Below are positions 9,763 through 20,487 of a stretch of DNA of 64,000 nucleotides, piece after piece. Each line of letters begins with the position of its first letter. The first letter of the stretch is position 1. The stretch is taken from contig JAGVRJ010000009.1 in the NCBI GenBank assembly GCA_019059635.1, forward strand, positions 901,001 to 965,000, given 5' to 3'. This DNA comes from Proales similis (taxonomy: Eukaryota > Rotifera > Eurotatoria > Ploima > Proalidae). Both the position numbers and the translations under genes were made by a program. The notes under the pieces were generated by a model, which was not told the DNA's origin, ran no database searches, and saw nothing but the letters and a program-made list of their open reading frames with translations.

Positions 9763-10267
9763 CTAAATCTAATTGAATAAAGATGTTGCCCGGCCATATC
9801 CGATTCCGGTGATCTCGAATTTAAAAGGCTTTAAAAACCGTCTTACTTGAAAGTAAAGCGAAGAAAGTTATTTGAGAAAGCTGCTGTCTTACTTGAGTAT
9901 TAAATTTTCGGGAGATAAACAAAAAAATCAATTTTGATCGAATAATACCTTCAAGTTCTTAGTTTATGAGTGGGAAATTATTGGTTAGAATTACAACAAA
10001 ATAACTTAAAGAAATGATTGATGAATGATCAATCATAGGGCCATTTAGTCTCTATGTTGGATGAGAACTGCGCACACTGAAGGCTTATAATTTGCCTCTG
10101 GGTGTTGAGGTTACTGATAATATTTCAATTCAAGATTTAGTCAAGTTAGTTTTTTTTCGTTAGCATGTCAACGTTTGAGGCGCGTACAGTAATGATTGCA
10201 TGGACAATTTGAATTACGCTCGGCTAGCCGAACAAAGAGTAAATAGAAAAAAGGAATCAAAGGCGAA

Positions 10268-12342
10268 ATGAGCCAGAAACTGCCAACTCCGAAAATAATG
10301 CCGGTAAAGAACAAGGCTCCGGCGCCGATTCAGATTACAGCCGAGCAGCTTCTCCGCGAGGCCAAAGAACGCCAGCTTGAGTACGTTGCACCTCCGCCGC
10401 GTCAAAAGATCACCGATCCCGAGGAGCTTGCCGAATTTCGAATGAGAAAGCGAAAAGAATTCGAGGACAACATCAGACGAAATCGACTTAATTTGTCCAA
10501 CTGGATCAAATACGCGCAATGGGAAGAGTCGCAGAAGGAGATTCAGCGAGCGCGTTCAATCTGGGAGCGTGCGATTGACATTGACCATCGGGCAGTGCAG
10601 CTCTGGCTCAAGTATGCCGAAATGGAAATGAGATTCAAGCAAATAAACCATGCGAGAAACATATTTGATCGAGCGACCACTTTGTTGCCTCGAGTCAACC
10701 AGTTCTGGTACAAGTACACGTATATGGAGGAGATGTTGGGCAACATAAGCGGCTGTAGGCAAATATTCGAACGATGGATGAAATGGCATCCAGACGAGCA
10801 GGCCTGGAACACGTTCATCAAATTTGAGCTTCGATACAAGGAGATTGACAGGGCCAGAGAAATTTACGAGCGAATGGTACAGACCCATCCGATTGCCCGC
10901 AACTGGCTTCGTCTAGCTCGATTCGAAGAGCAACACGGTAAAATCGACAACGCCCGACAAGTGTTCGAGCAGGCAATAGAATTTCTCGGCGACGAATATT
11001 TGGACGAAAAACTCTATTTAGCGTTCGCCAGGTTCGAAGAGAATCAAAAAGAATATGACCGAGCCCGAGCGATTTTCAAATACGCAATGGAAAAATTTCC
11101 CGAAGACAAGCGGCAGGAAATTCTGAAGGCGTTCACGATCCACGAGAAAAAACACGGCGACGGCTCCGGAGTCGAGTCGTTGATATCCAACAAGCGCAAG
11201 CTAAAATACCAACAAGACTTGAAAGAAAATCCATTCGACTATGACACGTGGTTTGATTACCTCCGCCTGCTGGAGAGCGAAGAAGACGCCGAGCAGATTC
11301 GAGACGCGTACGAGGAGGCGATTGCTCAACTACCGCCGATCGCAGTAAGTTTCTATGCTCCAGTTTGAGATCTTGTTTGCCACTGGGCACTGATTCTTGA
11401 CCTGAATAGGAAAAGTATTACTGGCGTCGCTACATCTATTTGTGGATATTCTACGCTCTATTCGAAGAGCTCAAAGCATGCGACATGGAAAAGACCAGAG
11501 CTGTATATTCAATGTGTCTCAAGGTCATTCCTCATAAAAAATTCACATTCGCTAAAATTTGGCTCATGTTTGCCAAATTTGAAATTCGACAAAAGAACCT
11601 GACAGCGGCACGCAAAGTGTTGGGCCAAGCGATCGGCATGTGTCCCAAAGACAAACTGTTCAGGGGCTATATTGAGCTTGAAATTGAGCTGAGAGAGTTC
11701 GATCGGTGTCGCATACTGTACGAAAAGTATCTTGAATTCAATCCACAGAATTGTACAACATGGATCAAGTTTGCCGAGCTCGAGTCCATTCTCGGCGATG
11801 TTGATCGCGCCAGAGCAATTTATGAGCTTGCCGTTAAACAGCCACTTCTCGACATGCCCGAGATTATATGGAAGGCTTACATAGACTTTGAGCTTGAGCA
11901 ACAAGAGTACGAGAGAGTTAGGTCACTGTACGACAGGCTACTAGACAAGACTCAGCATGTTAAAGTGTGGTTGAGCTACGCACAGTTCGAAGCGAGCAAT
12001 CCACTGAATGGAGATAATGCAGAGCAAAAATCACGCGAGATTTACAAACGAGCCTACGATGAGCTCAAGTCGAGTGGAAATAAGGAGCCTCGAGTTATGG
12101 TCCTTGAAGCCTGGAAACAGTTCGAAATTGAAAATGGCAACCAAACAGAGCGTGTAGAACACGTAAGCAGTCTTATGCCAAAGGAGGTGAGAAAACGCCG
12201 CAAAATTCAGACCGAAGATGGCTCGGACGCTGGCTGGGAAGAGTATGTCGACTATGTATTTCCCGACGACGAAGCGGCCAAACCAAGTCTCAAGCTTCTT
12301 GAGTTGGCCAAAAAATGGAAAGAAGATATGGCAAACAAATAA
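10268..12342 (+). CDS. crn: Crooked neck-like splicing factor (HAT repeats, CRNKL1/Clf1/Syf3)
   Basis: Two exons, 10268-11344 and 11410-12342, joined in phase 0 over a 65-nt intron, give 669 aa, close to fly and human crooked neck (about 690-700). After a basic N terminus the protein is a continuous array of half-a-TPR (HAT) repeats, each with the W..YA..E ... RAR.I(Y/F)ERA pattern, for example IKYAQWEESQKEIQRARSI and KYAEMEMRFKQINHARNI. It is a scaffold of the NineTeen complex in the spliceosome, bridging during B-to-Bact activation. The C terminus (RKRRKIQTEDGSDAGWEEYVDY) matches the family end. The gene sits between two repetitive secreted-protein genes with which it has no evident functional link. 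Confidence 0.97.
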
Positions 12343-12695
12343 TTCACCACTTTTGCTAACCTTGAGTTGGTCAAAACTCTTTTCTCGTTTCAAATTTTTT
12401 ATTTTTAATTAAAATTTCAAAACATGAGACTTTTGTAGCGTTCATCCCTCGTCTAGACGAATTCAATAGTCACAAATAGAAAGTCGATTCCGTTTGGTTA
12501 TTTGATCCTCAAATGTCGTTCTCGTTTGACATTGAAGCTTACAAGAATGACACCATGAAATTCGAGACAAGTAAAGGAAGTCTATTAGGGATTCGGGAGC
12601 TGATGTAGATACGAAAATCGTCTTTAAATAAAGATGCTTCAACAAAATTCTAATTTATCCAAGCAATCTTGCAAAAATTTAACTTTGATTCAGAA
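12343..12695. other. Intergenic region, crn 3' flank and repeat-protein promoter
   Basis: 353 bp. A TATA-like TTTAAATA lies at 12624-12631, about 70 bp upstream of the next ATG. No other feature seen. Confidence 0.5.
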
Positions 12696-13388
12696 ATGTC
12701 TCGACTGTTAATTCTATTCACTGTGACTTCGATTATTTGTGCTGTCTTATCAGCACCCATGAAAAGACAATTAGTCTTTAGCACTACTGGCCGTCCAGTC
12801 TCGGGAACAACTGGTGACCTGGTCTTCAGCACTACTGGCCGTCCAGTCTCGGGAACAACTGGTGACCTGGTCTTCAGCACTACTGGCCGTCCAGTCTCGG
12901 GAACAACTGGTGACCTGGTCTTCAGCACTACTGGCCGTCCAGTCTCGGGAACAACTGGTGACCTGGTCTTCAGCACTACTGGCCGTCCAGTCTCGGGAAC
13001 AACCGGTGACCTGGTCTTCAGCACTACTGGCCGTCCAGTCTCGGGAACAACTGGTGACCTGGTCTTCAGCACTACTGGCCGTCCAGTCTCGGGAACAACT
13101 GGTGACCTGGTCTTTAGCACTACTGGCCGTCCAGTCTCGGGAACAACCGGTGACCTGGTCTTCAGCACTACTGGCCGTCCAGTCTCGGGAACAACTGGTG
13201 ACCTGGTCTTCAGCACTACTGGCCGTCCAGTCTCGGGAACAACTGGTGACCTGGTCTTTAGCACTACTGGCCGTCCAGTCTCGGGAACAACCGGTGGCCT
13301 GGTCTTTAGCACTACTGGCGGGTCGAATCCTGAACAAATCCAGTTCAGCGTTAGGCCTGCCCGTCCCGGTGTCTTTAGACAGTTTTAG
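12696..13388 (+). CDS. Secreted protein made of eleven 16-residue tandem repeats
   Basis: Single exon, 230 aa from the ATG at 12696; an in-frame ATG at 12669 would add nine non-hydrophobic residues before the signal peptide. The leader is MSRLLILFTVTSIICAVLSA, followed by PMKRQ. Then the unit LVFSTTGRPVSGTTGD is repeated eleven times almost without change, followed by a short unique tail (GGSNPEQIQFSVRPARPG). The repeat is Thr/Ser/Gly rich and free of Cys, so it suits O-glycosylation or a fibrous extracellular material. The leader and the PxxRQ junction are shared with the protein at 8982-9704, which has unrelated repeats. No known family recognised. Confidence 0.75.
   Translation: MSRLLILFTVTSIICAVLSAPMKRQLVFSTTGRPVSGTTGDLVFSTTGRPVSGTTGDLVFSTTGRPVSGTTGDLVFSTTGRPVSGTTGDLVFSTTGRPVSGTTGDLVFSTTGRPVSGTTGDLVFSTTGRPVSGTTGDLVFSTTGRPVSGTTGDLVFSTTGRPVSGTTGDLVFSTTGRPVSGTTGDLVFSTTGRPVSGTTGGLVFSTTGGSNPEQIQFSVRPARPGVFRQF
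12774..13318 (+). repeat. 48-bp coding minisatellite, 11 copies plus a partial
   Basis: The unit starts CTGGTCTTCAGCACTACTGG. Copies differ only at a few silent sites (CTTCAGC/CTTTAGC, AACTGG/AACCGG) and near the 3' end (GAC to GGC). The variant pattern suggests recent expansion by unequal exchange. The unit has no stop in several frames on either strand, which creates long spurious ORFs. Confidence 0.95.
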
Positions 13389-13818
13389 ATTTCACAAGAT
13401 AATTGATTTTAATTTATCGCTTCATTACTTTATCCAACTCTAGCCAAATGATATCGAAAATCGACCATTAATATGCTTTCCTGTTAAGAGTTTTCAAAAT
13501 TTCCCAAAATATATTTCAAATAAAAAAACACGCACCCACTAAAAATTGACCACTTTCTAATAGAGCCCATTAGTTTTTGAAGAGATGGTCGAATTATGAG
13601 TTCGGGCCAGTAAAAGAAAATATTGGAGACGAAAATAATCACGGAACGCGCTAGCTACGGCAACTGTGCAATGCAGTTGCTAGGCAACCAAACCCAAAGC
13701 ATATTCTCTCATTTAGTTTGAACGCTCGAAGCCTGCTTATCCAAAATTACTGTTGAATGTTTGATGAATCAAAAAAGTCTATTTATTGGTCCAATTCGAT
13801 TTAGCATCGACTCTTAAA
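13389..13818. other. Intergenic region upstream of FHAD1
   Basis: 430 bp; AATAAA at 13520 can serve the repeat-protein gene. A GC-rich tract (GGAACGCGCTAGCTACGGCA... GTTGCTAGGCAAC) at 13642-13687 contains an inverted repeat around GTTGC-TAGG-CAAC, which matches the X-box half sites bound by RFX factors. That fits the ciliary nature expected for FHAD1. Confidence 0.45.
13676..13688 (+). promoter_or_regulatory. Candidate X-box (RFX site) upstream of FHAD1
   Basis: The sequence GTTGCTAGGCAAC is a perfect fit to the palindromic RFX-type X-box (GTNRCC-N-RGYAAC family) and lies about 140 bp upstream of the FHAD1 start codon. X-boxes drive ciliary genes in animals. Confidence 0.55.
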
Positions 13819-16800
13819 ATGGCCTCGAGCCGGGCTTGTCTGTTGAATGAAGAAACAGGACTCAGCTTTCCACTCTCGCCCAAAGTTACTACTGTTGGAA
13901 GAGAGAACTGCGACGTCACCATAGATGTAACACTTGAATGATTCGGCAGCCAATGCTTGATGCAAAAGCTAATCTTTTAAAATAGCACGAGACAGTTGAT
14001 CCACAGCATGCGATTATCGAGTTCATGGAAGATGAAAGCTGTTTTGTTCTTCAAGACCTCAACACATCAACCGGAACTTATGTGAATCAGTGCCGAGTAC
14101 AGAACACAGCGGTTCGATTAAATGATTGCGACTGGATTCAGTTTGGATCTGGTGGCGCCGTTTTTCAGCTTTCAATCAACAACTCGCAGTTCATGGTAAG
14201 AGAAGACTTGTTGGAATGTAGGTCTTCAGCCATTCAACTCGCCTTCTCTCCATTCAGACTATTCCACCAATCAATTTGGGCAATGGAATCAGAACTCATC
14301 AGCCCATGTCATATACGCAGCAAAAGTACCGAAATGCGGGCAGCAGTGGAATGAATTGGCCAAATCTAGCGGCGCCTAAACCGCCAGCCTCGCTCCGATC
14401 CCGTCCAACCAGTGCAGGCTCAAATCTCAGAGCATTTAAAGATCCCAACCCTCGAGTTCATGCATGGACTCGATCCGGACCTCAGAATGCGCAAGCCGCC
14501 TCTAAAGGCCTTGCGACAGATGCTAACTGCCCACATAACGTGGAGCCGGATACTTATAGAATCGATCCAGCCACTGACGCTCAGAACAGAATTGTGCAGC
14601 TCGAAAGAGAGCTTAAACTAAAGGCTTATGAAATTAAGGATCTCAAGGAGAAGGTGGCTTTTTTCACATCTAACCCGAGTCCATCAAGCAATGCCAATCA
14701 GGACCAAGATATCGAGCAAATAAAACGCGACAAGTCCATCGCGGTCGGCCTAATCAATTCAATGCAAAAGGATCTTGCCAACAAGGTACCATTGCGCGTC
14801 TTGCTTTTCGCAGATTTCTTCGTTTTTAACTGTTTGGTGGATGGGAAAAGGATGGAACCATAAGCAAGCTCGCTCGAGAGGTGGAGGCCTACAAACGCGA
14901 GCTCAGAGACAAAGAAAAATCCTACCAAGAGCTTGAGGAAAAATTCAACTCTTCATACGATCCGGACAAAGTAGACGAGGAGCGGCGAAACAACGAAAAA
15001 GAGCTGATTGTATTGAGGACTGTAAGAAAGCGCTTGACCCCAACTGTTTGTAGATGCCTTTTGCAAATCTGTTCAGAAACTAAGTAGCCACGAAGAGAAA
15101 GCGATCGAGCTTAAGGAAAAAATCGCAATGCTTGAGAACGATTTGGATGAATCGAACGCAAGCATCCAAGAGCTTAAAGCAACTGAAAAGAGTCTCAGAT
15201 CAGAGCTGGACACGTCGAAGGAGAAATTTCTCGATATGCAAAGAACAGAGCGAACAGTTCGAATTGAAATGGAGCAAATTCGACGAGAGGTATGAGCTTT
15301 AATTTTGGCCAGATCAATACGAGATGCTCGATCGATTGAAACAAAGTTTGAGAATTTCCGAAAAAAAATCATTCAAGCCGTCTTCTCGGGCGAAGACAGC
15401 CAAGGCATTGGAGCTGATACTAGCGACGAGGACATAATCAAGAGCTGGCACCAAGTTCACGATCAAAAAGTTTCGCTGGAGAAAAAGCTCAAGAGCCTGA
15501 AAGAGGAGTCGGCCCAGCAGCTTGTGCTCAACTCGAGCGTTCAAGAGTCGGTCGCCATGCTAGCAAGCGCCATCACCAGCTTGGAGGTTTGTAGTCGGCG
15601 GGGCTTGGCCCAGCGATCATTTGATCGAATTTTATTTTGGTTTAAAGGAGAAAGCAAACAGCGATAGCGAGACAAGCGAGCAACTTGAAAACTGCATAAA
15701 CAATTTGAGCGAACTGGAAGTTCACGAAAGCTTGACGCTATTAAAGCAGAGCTTAATATCAATCCACTCTCGCGTGCTTAAAAGACAGCAGGAGATGGAT
15801 GTCGCTCTGGAGCCGCTCGGTTTGACATCGAACAGTCTCAATCAGCTGTCCGAGTTGGTCAAGTCGCTGAGGGAGAGACTAGATGACCTTGAAGCTGAGA
15901 AGCAGTCATTGGAACAAAAGCTCACTGATCTCAAAGCGAGGCTCATGGCGGCCACAGAAGACCATGAAGCGGCCATGGCAGCTCATGAAGCTAAATTAGC
16001 CGAAATTCAAGCGGAATTCGAGAGGAAAAAGAGCGAAGAAATTGCAGAGATCCGAGAGGAGCATCAGAGGATCGTCGAGGCTGCCAAAGCGGAGATAAAT
16101 GGGAAAAAGGAAGAACTGGGTTTAGAGAACGAAAACTGCAAAGCCGAATTAGAACAGCTGAGTTCAAAACTGAATGAATTGACTGTGGAGCTGGAGAGAG
16201 CGCGAACAGAAGAAAGACAAGAGCTGATCGATAGACTTACCCGAGCGGAAGAGTCGCTCCATGCCAAAGACGCATCGAATGTTCAGCTCATTGCCCAAGT
16301 TGAAAGCAAACTTTCTCAAGCAGAGAGGGATTTCGAGTGAGTAGAGTTTTCTTTTGTGATTATCCTTTGGATTAAATCAAGTTCTTAATGTTCGATCCGA
16401 CCAACAGGATTCAACTGAGCATATTCAAAGAGCAAATAAAGCAGCATTCAATAACGATCGTGAATCTGGAGAAAGAGCTCAGCGAGAGTCGCGCTCGGGA
16501 GAGCACTCACTTGAGCAAAGTGCAGAGTTTGGAAAAAGTTGTACGAGAAGGTGTAAACGAAGAGCAGAGAAGCTCGCGGCAGACCAACACAGCCAGAATG
16601 GCCGTCCTCATGACCGAGTATGAACAACTCAAGCAAACAAACGAAACTCTCAAGTAAAACTTGTCCAATCCTGTTGCTGTGAAAAGCCAGTTCATGCAAA
16701 ATTTAAAATCTATTTAGAACTGAGTTGAATTTGGGACGGAAAAGGCTCGAGGAACAAGAAAGTCTGGTGAAAACACTGAGACGTGACTTGGCCGGCGCGT

Positions 16801-18393
16801 CAGCCAAATTGTCGGACATGAACGGCGAAATGAGCGAGAAAAACAAACGCGAGCTGGAACGAAATAGACAGCTCATAATCGACCAGCAAAAGGAGCTGAG
16901 TCAAAATCGATCACATCTAGCCAAATTGAGCGAAATTGTCGATAAACAGTCAAAGCAGCTCGAGGAGCGCTCGTTTGAGCTTTCGTAATTTTTGTTTCTT
17001 GCTCTCTTTGCGTTTGTCCTTACTCAACTAAATTCGACATTCAAGCGAAGCAAATAGAAAAATTGAGAAATTCAAGCGAACGTCGGAAGAGAACGGCTCG
17101 TTGTGCATTGAATTGAAGGCAAAAATTGACGACTATCATGGAAAACTGAGCAAATACGAAACGGTCGGCCGAGAGGAGGTAATCAGATCCTCCTCGAATA
17201 GACGCAACTTGAATTGAAACTAAAACTCCAACGTTTGAAGACGAAAATAGCCAACGAGCTGACAGCAATCGGAGCTCAGTGCAGAGGAGAGCGACACGAG
17301 CAAATTATAAACAGACAACGCGAAGCTCTCAACGAGCTGCGCCAGCGGCTCAAGCTTCTTGAGCAAAATAGGCCAGCAGTGCCGATGCAACAGCAGCAGA
17401 TGCAGCAGCAAATAATGCTGCTGAAAAAACAGCTCGCCGAAGCCAGAGCCAATGAAGCGCTTACCGAAGAGATAAGCAAGCAGTTGACGCTTGCTCGGGG
17501 ACAAGACCAAGACTTCTTGATGCTCGAGGCAAGAACTGCCCAATTTGAAACTCAGACAGTGCTGGACGACAGCGAGGAGTCTGTAAGTTAACTTGATGCA
17601 GCTGAATACGATTAATGCTGAATGTTTTTTGTGTAGTTCATGACAACCATAAAAACAATCGCTGCTGTTCTAGGCCTCACAGAGCTTGACGGCCTCCGTC
17701 CGATGAGTAATCTGCCTCCTGACGAGCGTCAAACGCTATTGATCGAACGAGCCAAAGCAATCGAGACCATCTGCAATAAAATCAAAGAGCTTTTGGAGAC
17801 CTGCGAGCGCAAAAGCCAGCTTCTGAAAGACTACGAAGTTGATCTGGCCAAGCTTCGTCAAGCGGAGTTCTTGCTCGACAAAAAGAACCAGCAACTCGAA
17901 GGAGTTCAAGTAATTTCCAGCATCCGCATTGCTCATTTCGGATTGATAACGTGTTGGCAATCATCAAGGTTACGAATCGAGATCGAGAAGATGAGATTGA
18001 GTGCTTGAGAGAATCGCTACGCAACGTGAAGAAGGAGCTGGAACACGAGAGGCACTTGAACAAGGCAATCAAAGAGAAACGGGTAAATTTTGAATCAAGT
18101 CGAGAAGCAACGATTCGACATTAAACATTTTCGGCTGAATGCTTTAGGTGGTGCATACAACATCTGCGCTAAGCGAAAGAGTGCGCCGTGGTTCGACCGA
18201 TACACTTCACCACCACTGTCCGCCTGAGGATCATAGCTCGAGGACGGTGAAGAAGTCTCTGAACGAAAAGCTAAAGCGCAAAGACTACGAGCTATCTGTG
18301 CTGAAAAAAGAGCTGAGCGAAAAAATCGAGGAGGTAAAGAACTTGACCAATCGACTCAGTATGGGCCAACACCATTCGGCTGCTTGCCCTTAA
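13819..18393 (+). CDS. FHAD1: FHA-domain coiled-coil protein, FHAD1 orthologue
   Basis: Fourteen exons (13819-13926, 13986-14195, 14258-14785, 14851-15021, 15077-15289, 15347-15586, 15648-16336, 16408-16653, 16718-16984, 17046-17178, 17202-17582, 17637-17909, 17969-18082, 18148-18393) join in phase to 1272 aa. The N terminus is a forkhead-associated domain (about 12-95) with TVGRENCDVTI, HAIIEF and a FVLQDLNTSTGTYVN segment that closely matches vertebrate FHAD1. A proline/Ser-rich linker and then some 1000 residues of coiled coil follow. FHAD1 is a poorly studied, cilium/testis-associated phosphopeptide-binding protein. Introns are mostly 55-75 nt; the one at 17179-17201 would be 23 nt. It is convergent with the gene at 18699-19697. 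Confidence 0.88.
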
Positions 18394-18698
18394 ACGGGAG
18401 GCCAAAAGCTTTAAGAAAATCGGCATTTGCCGGCATTTTCACCAATATCTGTTTATCTGCGCCCATTTCTCTCATCAGCGACCTTCCTTCATTTGATTGT
18501 GTGATCAAGTTGCCTTAAAAGGAACCGAATAAAAATAATAATTTAGCAAAACGAGGATTAAAAATTTATTGATCGAATCTTTCAAATAAGAATGATCAGA
18601 ATTTTTCAAAATTTTAACTAGAGACCAATTTGGATCTTAGATTCAAGCCATTGGGAACTTTTTCTGATTGAGTAAATGAAGAGTTGAGATTAAGGTGA
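18394..18698. other. Convergent 3' flanks of FHAD1 and the coiled-coil gene
   Basis: Holds AATAAA near 18529 for FHAD1. No gene seen. Confidence 0.55.
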
Positions 18699-19697
18699 TT
18701 ATATGTCGACTTGAGGAATATCCAAATATTTCGAGTCGTATTTGCCGTGACCAGACTCGCCGCCAACAAAATCGCGACCAGTCGGGGTGAGGGCACGTTT
18801 CTCTCTTGCAGCCGACAGCCGAGCCTGGAATTTTTTCTGCTGCAGCTTTTGGCCATGTTCAAAGCTTTGGAAAAAAAAGCGATTAGTAAAAGACCAGAGC
18901 TGAGCTATTCGCTTGACTTACGCAAATGTTGTCTCACGATAATTTTCAAATATTTCATTTGCCATCTCGTGGTCGTTCTTTTGGCTTGTCTTGCTCTTAA
19001 GCTTGTTCTGAATCTTTTCAATCTGTCGCTCTCGGTCCTTTTGCTTGCTGCTGTCCATATTGTTCATGCTATGAATGAGTCGTTTTGTTTCGGCCTCTAC
19101 GCTCTTGGCCGTCAGCTCTCGTTCTAGTCGATTGTTCTCAGCAGCCTTTTGTCTTTCTCTCTTTCGAATGTAGCGTTCGACAGCTTCACGATCGTTTGCA
19201 TTCTGCGCCATTTGTGGAGCTTTTCATCAAAGTTTAGCCTTTCTTAATCAAAGCAGTGAATCTAATTTTTGCACTTACTAATCGAACTTTCTTCGTTTGA
19301 ATTGCGCGATAGTCCTCGTTTTCGCCGCAAATACTCAGAGAGTGGAATCGAATTTTCTACAATTCAGTATTTTTTTTTGTCTTGATGTCTACTCAAGTTG
19401 ATCTGTTCCTGAATGCAACTTACCTTTCTTACGGGAGAAAGTGTATTTACCGTCCGAGGCCTTGGTCAGTTCTTCCTTGTACTTTTCTTGTTCATCGACC
19501 AAATCGACCACCGAGCTTTTGATCTCTTCACGGCTCTCCTCAAGAGCAGCGAGCATGATTTCGCTCTCTTGCTCGTAAAATAGCTCAAATGTGCGAAGCA
19601 GAGTTCGCTGCGTTTCAACGTCCAGCTCGGGAGCCGGATTGGCTGTCTTGGGTCGCTGCTTGACCGCGTCTTGTTTCTTCGAACTTCTCCAGCCCAT
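18699..19697 (-). CDS. Hypothetical charged coiled-coil protein, 271 aa
   Basis: Four exons (19424-19697, 19279-19356, 18922-19219, 18699-18864) with GT-AG introns of 57-67 nt and matching phases. The protein is hydrophilic with two helical, coiled-coil-prone stretches: about 30-80 (LLRTFELFYEQESEIMLAAL) and 125-200 (ERYIRKRERQKAAENNRLER). The C-terminal segment is GRDFVGGESGHGKYDSKYLD. There is no signal peptide, membrane segment or known domain. Its position next to FHAD1, with converging 3' ends, gives no firm clue. I do not recognise the family. Confidence 0.8.
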
Positions 19698-20487
19698 TTA
19701 GACCAGACTTGGATATTCTACAGGATTAGAGAAGAAGGAACATGAGAAACGCTGAGCCTAATAAAGCGTAGACATTTTCGCTGGTGCGTTGACGACCAAA
19801 TAAAGCTTATTTCTCGCTTTTAAATATCAGCGTTAACTGCCAACATTATTCAGACAACTTTTTGATTATCGATTTTTAAACTAGTTTGCCTCTGGCAAAC
19901 ATCACCAAAGCTAGAGCAAACTGCAGCAGCAGCAGCAGTTAGTCAGAAAACGAGCTCATTATTAATCAAAGTTGGAAATAAATTTTTTATCGAATTCGAC
20001 TCGGTCTACGAAACGCACAGGCTGGCTGGCTGGCTAACTTTCGTCATTTATAATTTAGCCTGCTGTTCTGAGCAATGCTTTTGGTGTTTAATAAATGGCG
20101 TTTCGTAATCGACTTTTTCACCTTGCAATTACCTTATTCGATCGTTGAGTCTGATTCGCCCATATTGCCCCTCAAAATTGATTTAAAGCGAATTCATATT
20201 TTCCTCTCCGGCTGCGTCTATTTTGCTCTGTTTTTTTTTTCTGAGCTGCTAACTTTACTTTTTACAACACTCTTCCAAAATGAGCACAAATAAATTGAGT
20301 ATGAAATGGAAAGTGAAAAGATGAAAGTAGGTAGTAAGGAAGGGAGATGAGGATAAAAATGGCAAGGTAGATATAAAAGCCTGTAAAATGGTGATTAAGA
20401 CAATCATCAAACAAAAAGGGAAAGAAAAGAGCTGGAAGAGAAAAACTGTTCACGACACCAATTTGCATCATCAAAAGCTGTTTCTTT
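19698..20487. other. Intergenic region between the coiled-coil gene and SMG6
   Basis: About 790 bp. A CAG-trinucleotide run at 19921-19939 and a CTGG run near 20029 are present. The right part is the SMG6 3' flank (minus strand). No gene seen. Confidence 0.55.

Noticed and set aside
12650-13443. Several overlapping ORFs of 188-220 codons on both strands
   Set aside because: Products of the stop-free 48-bp repeat. Only the frame with a signal peptide is retained.
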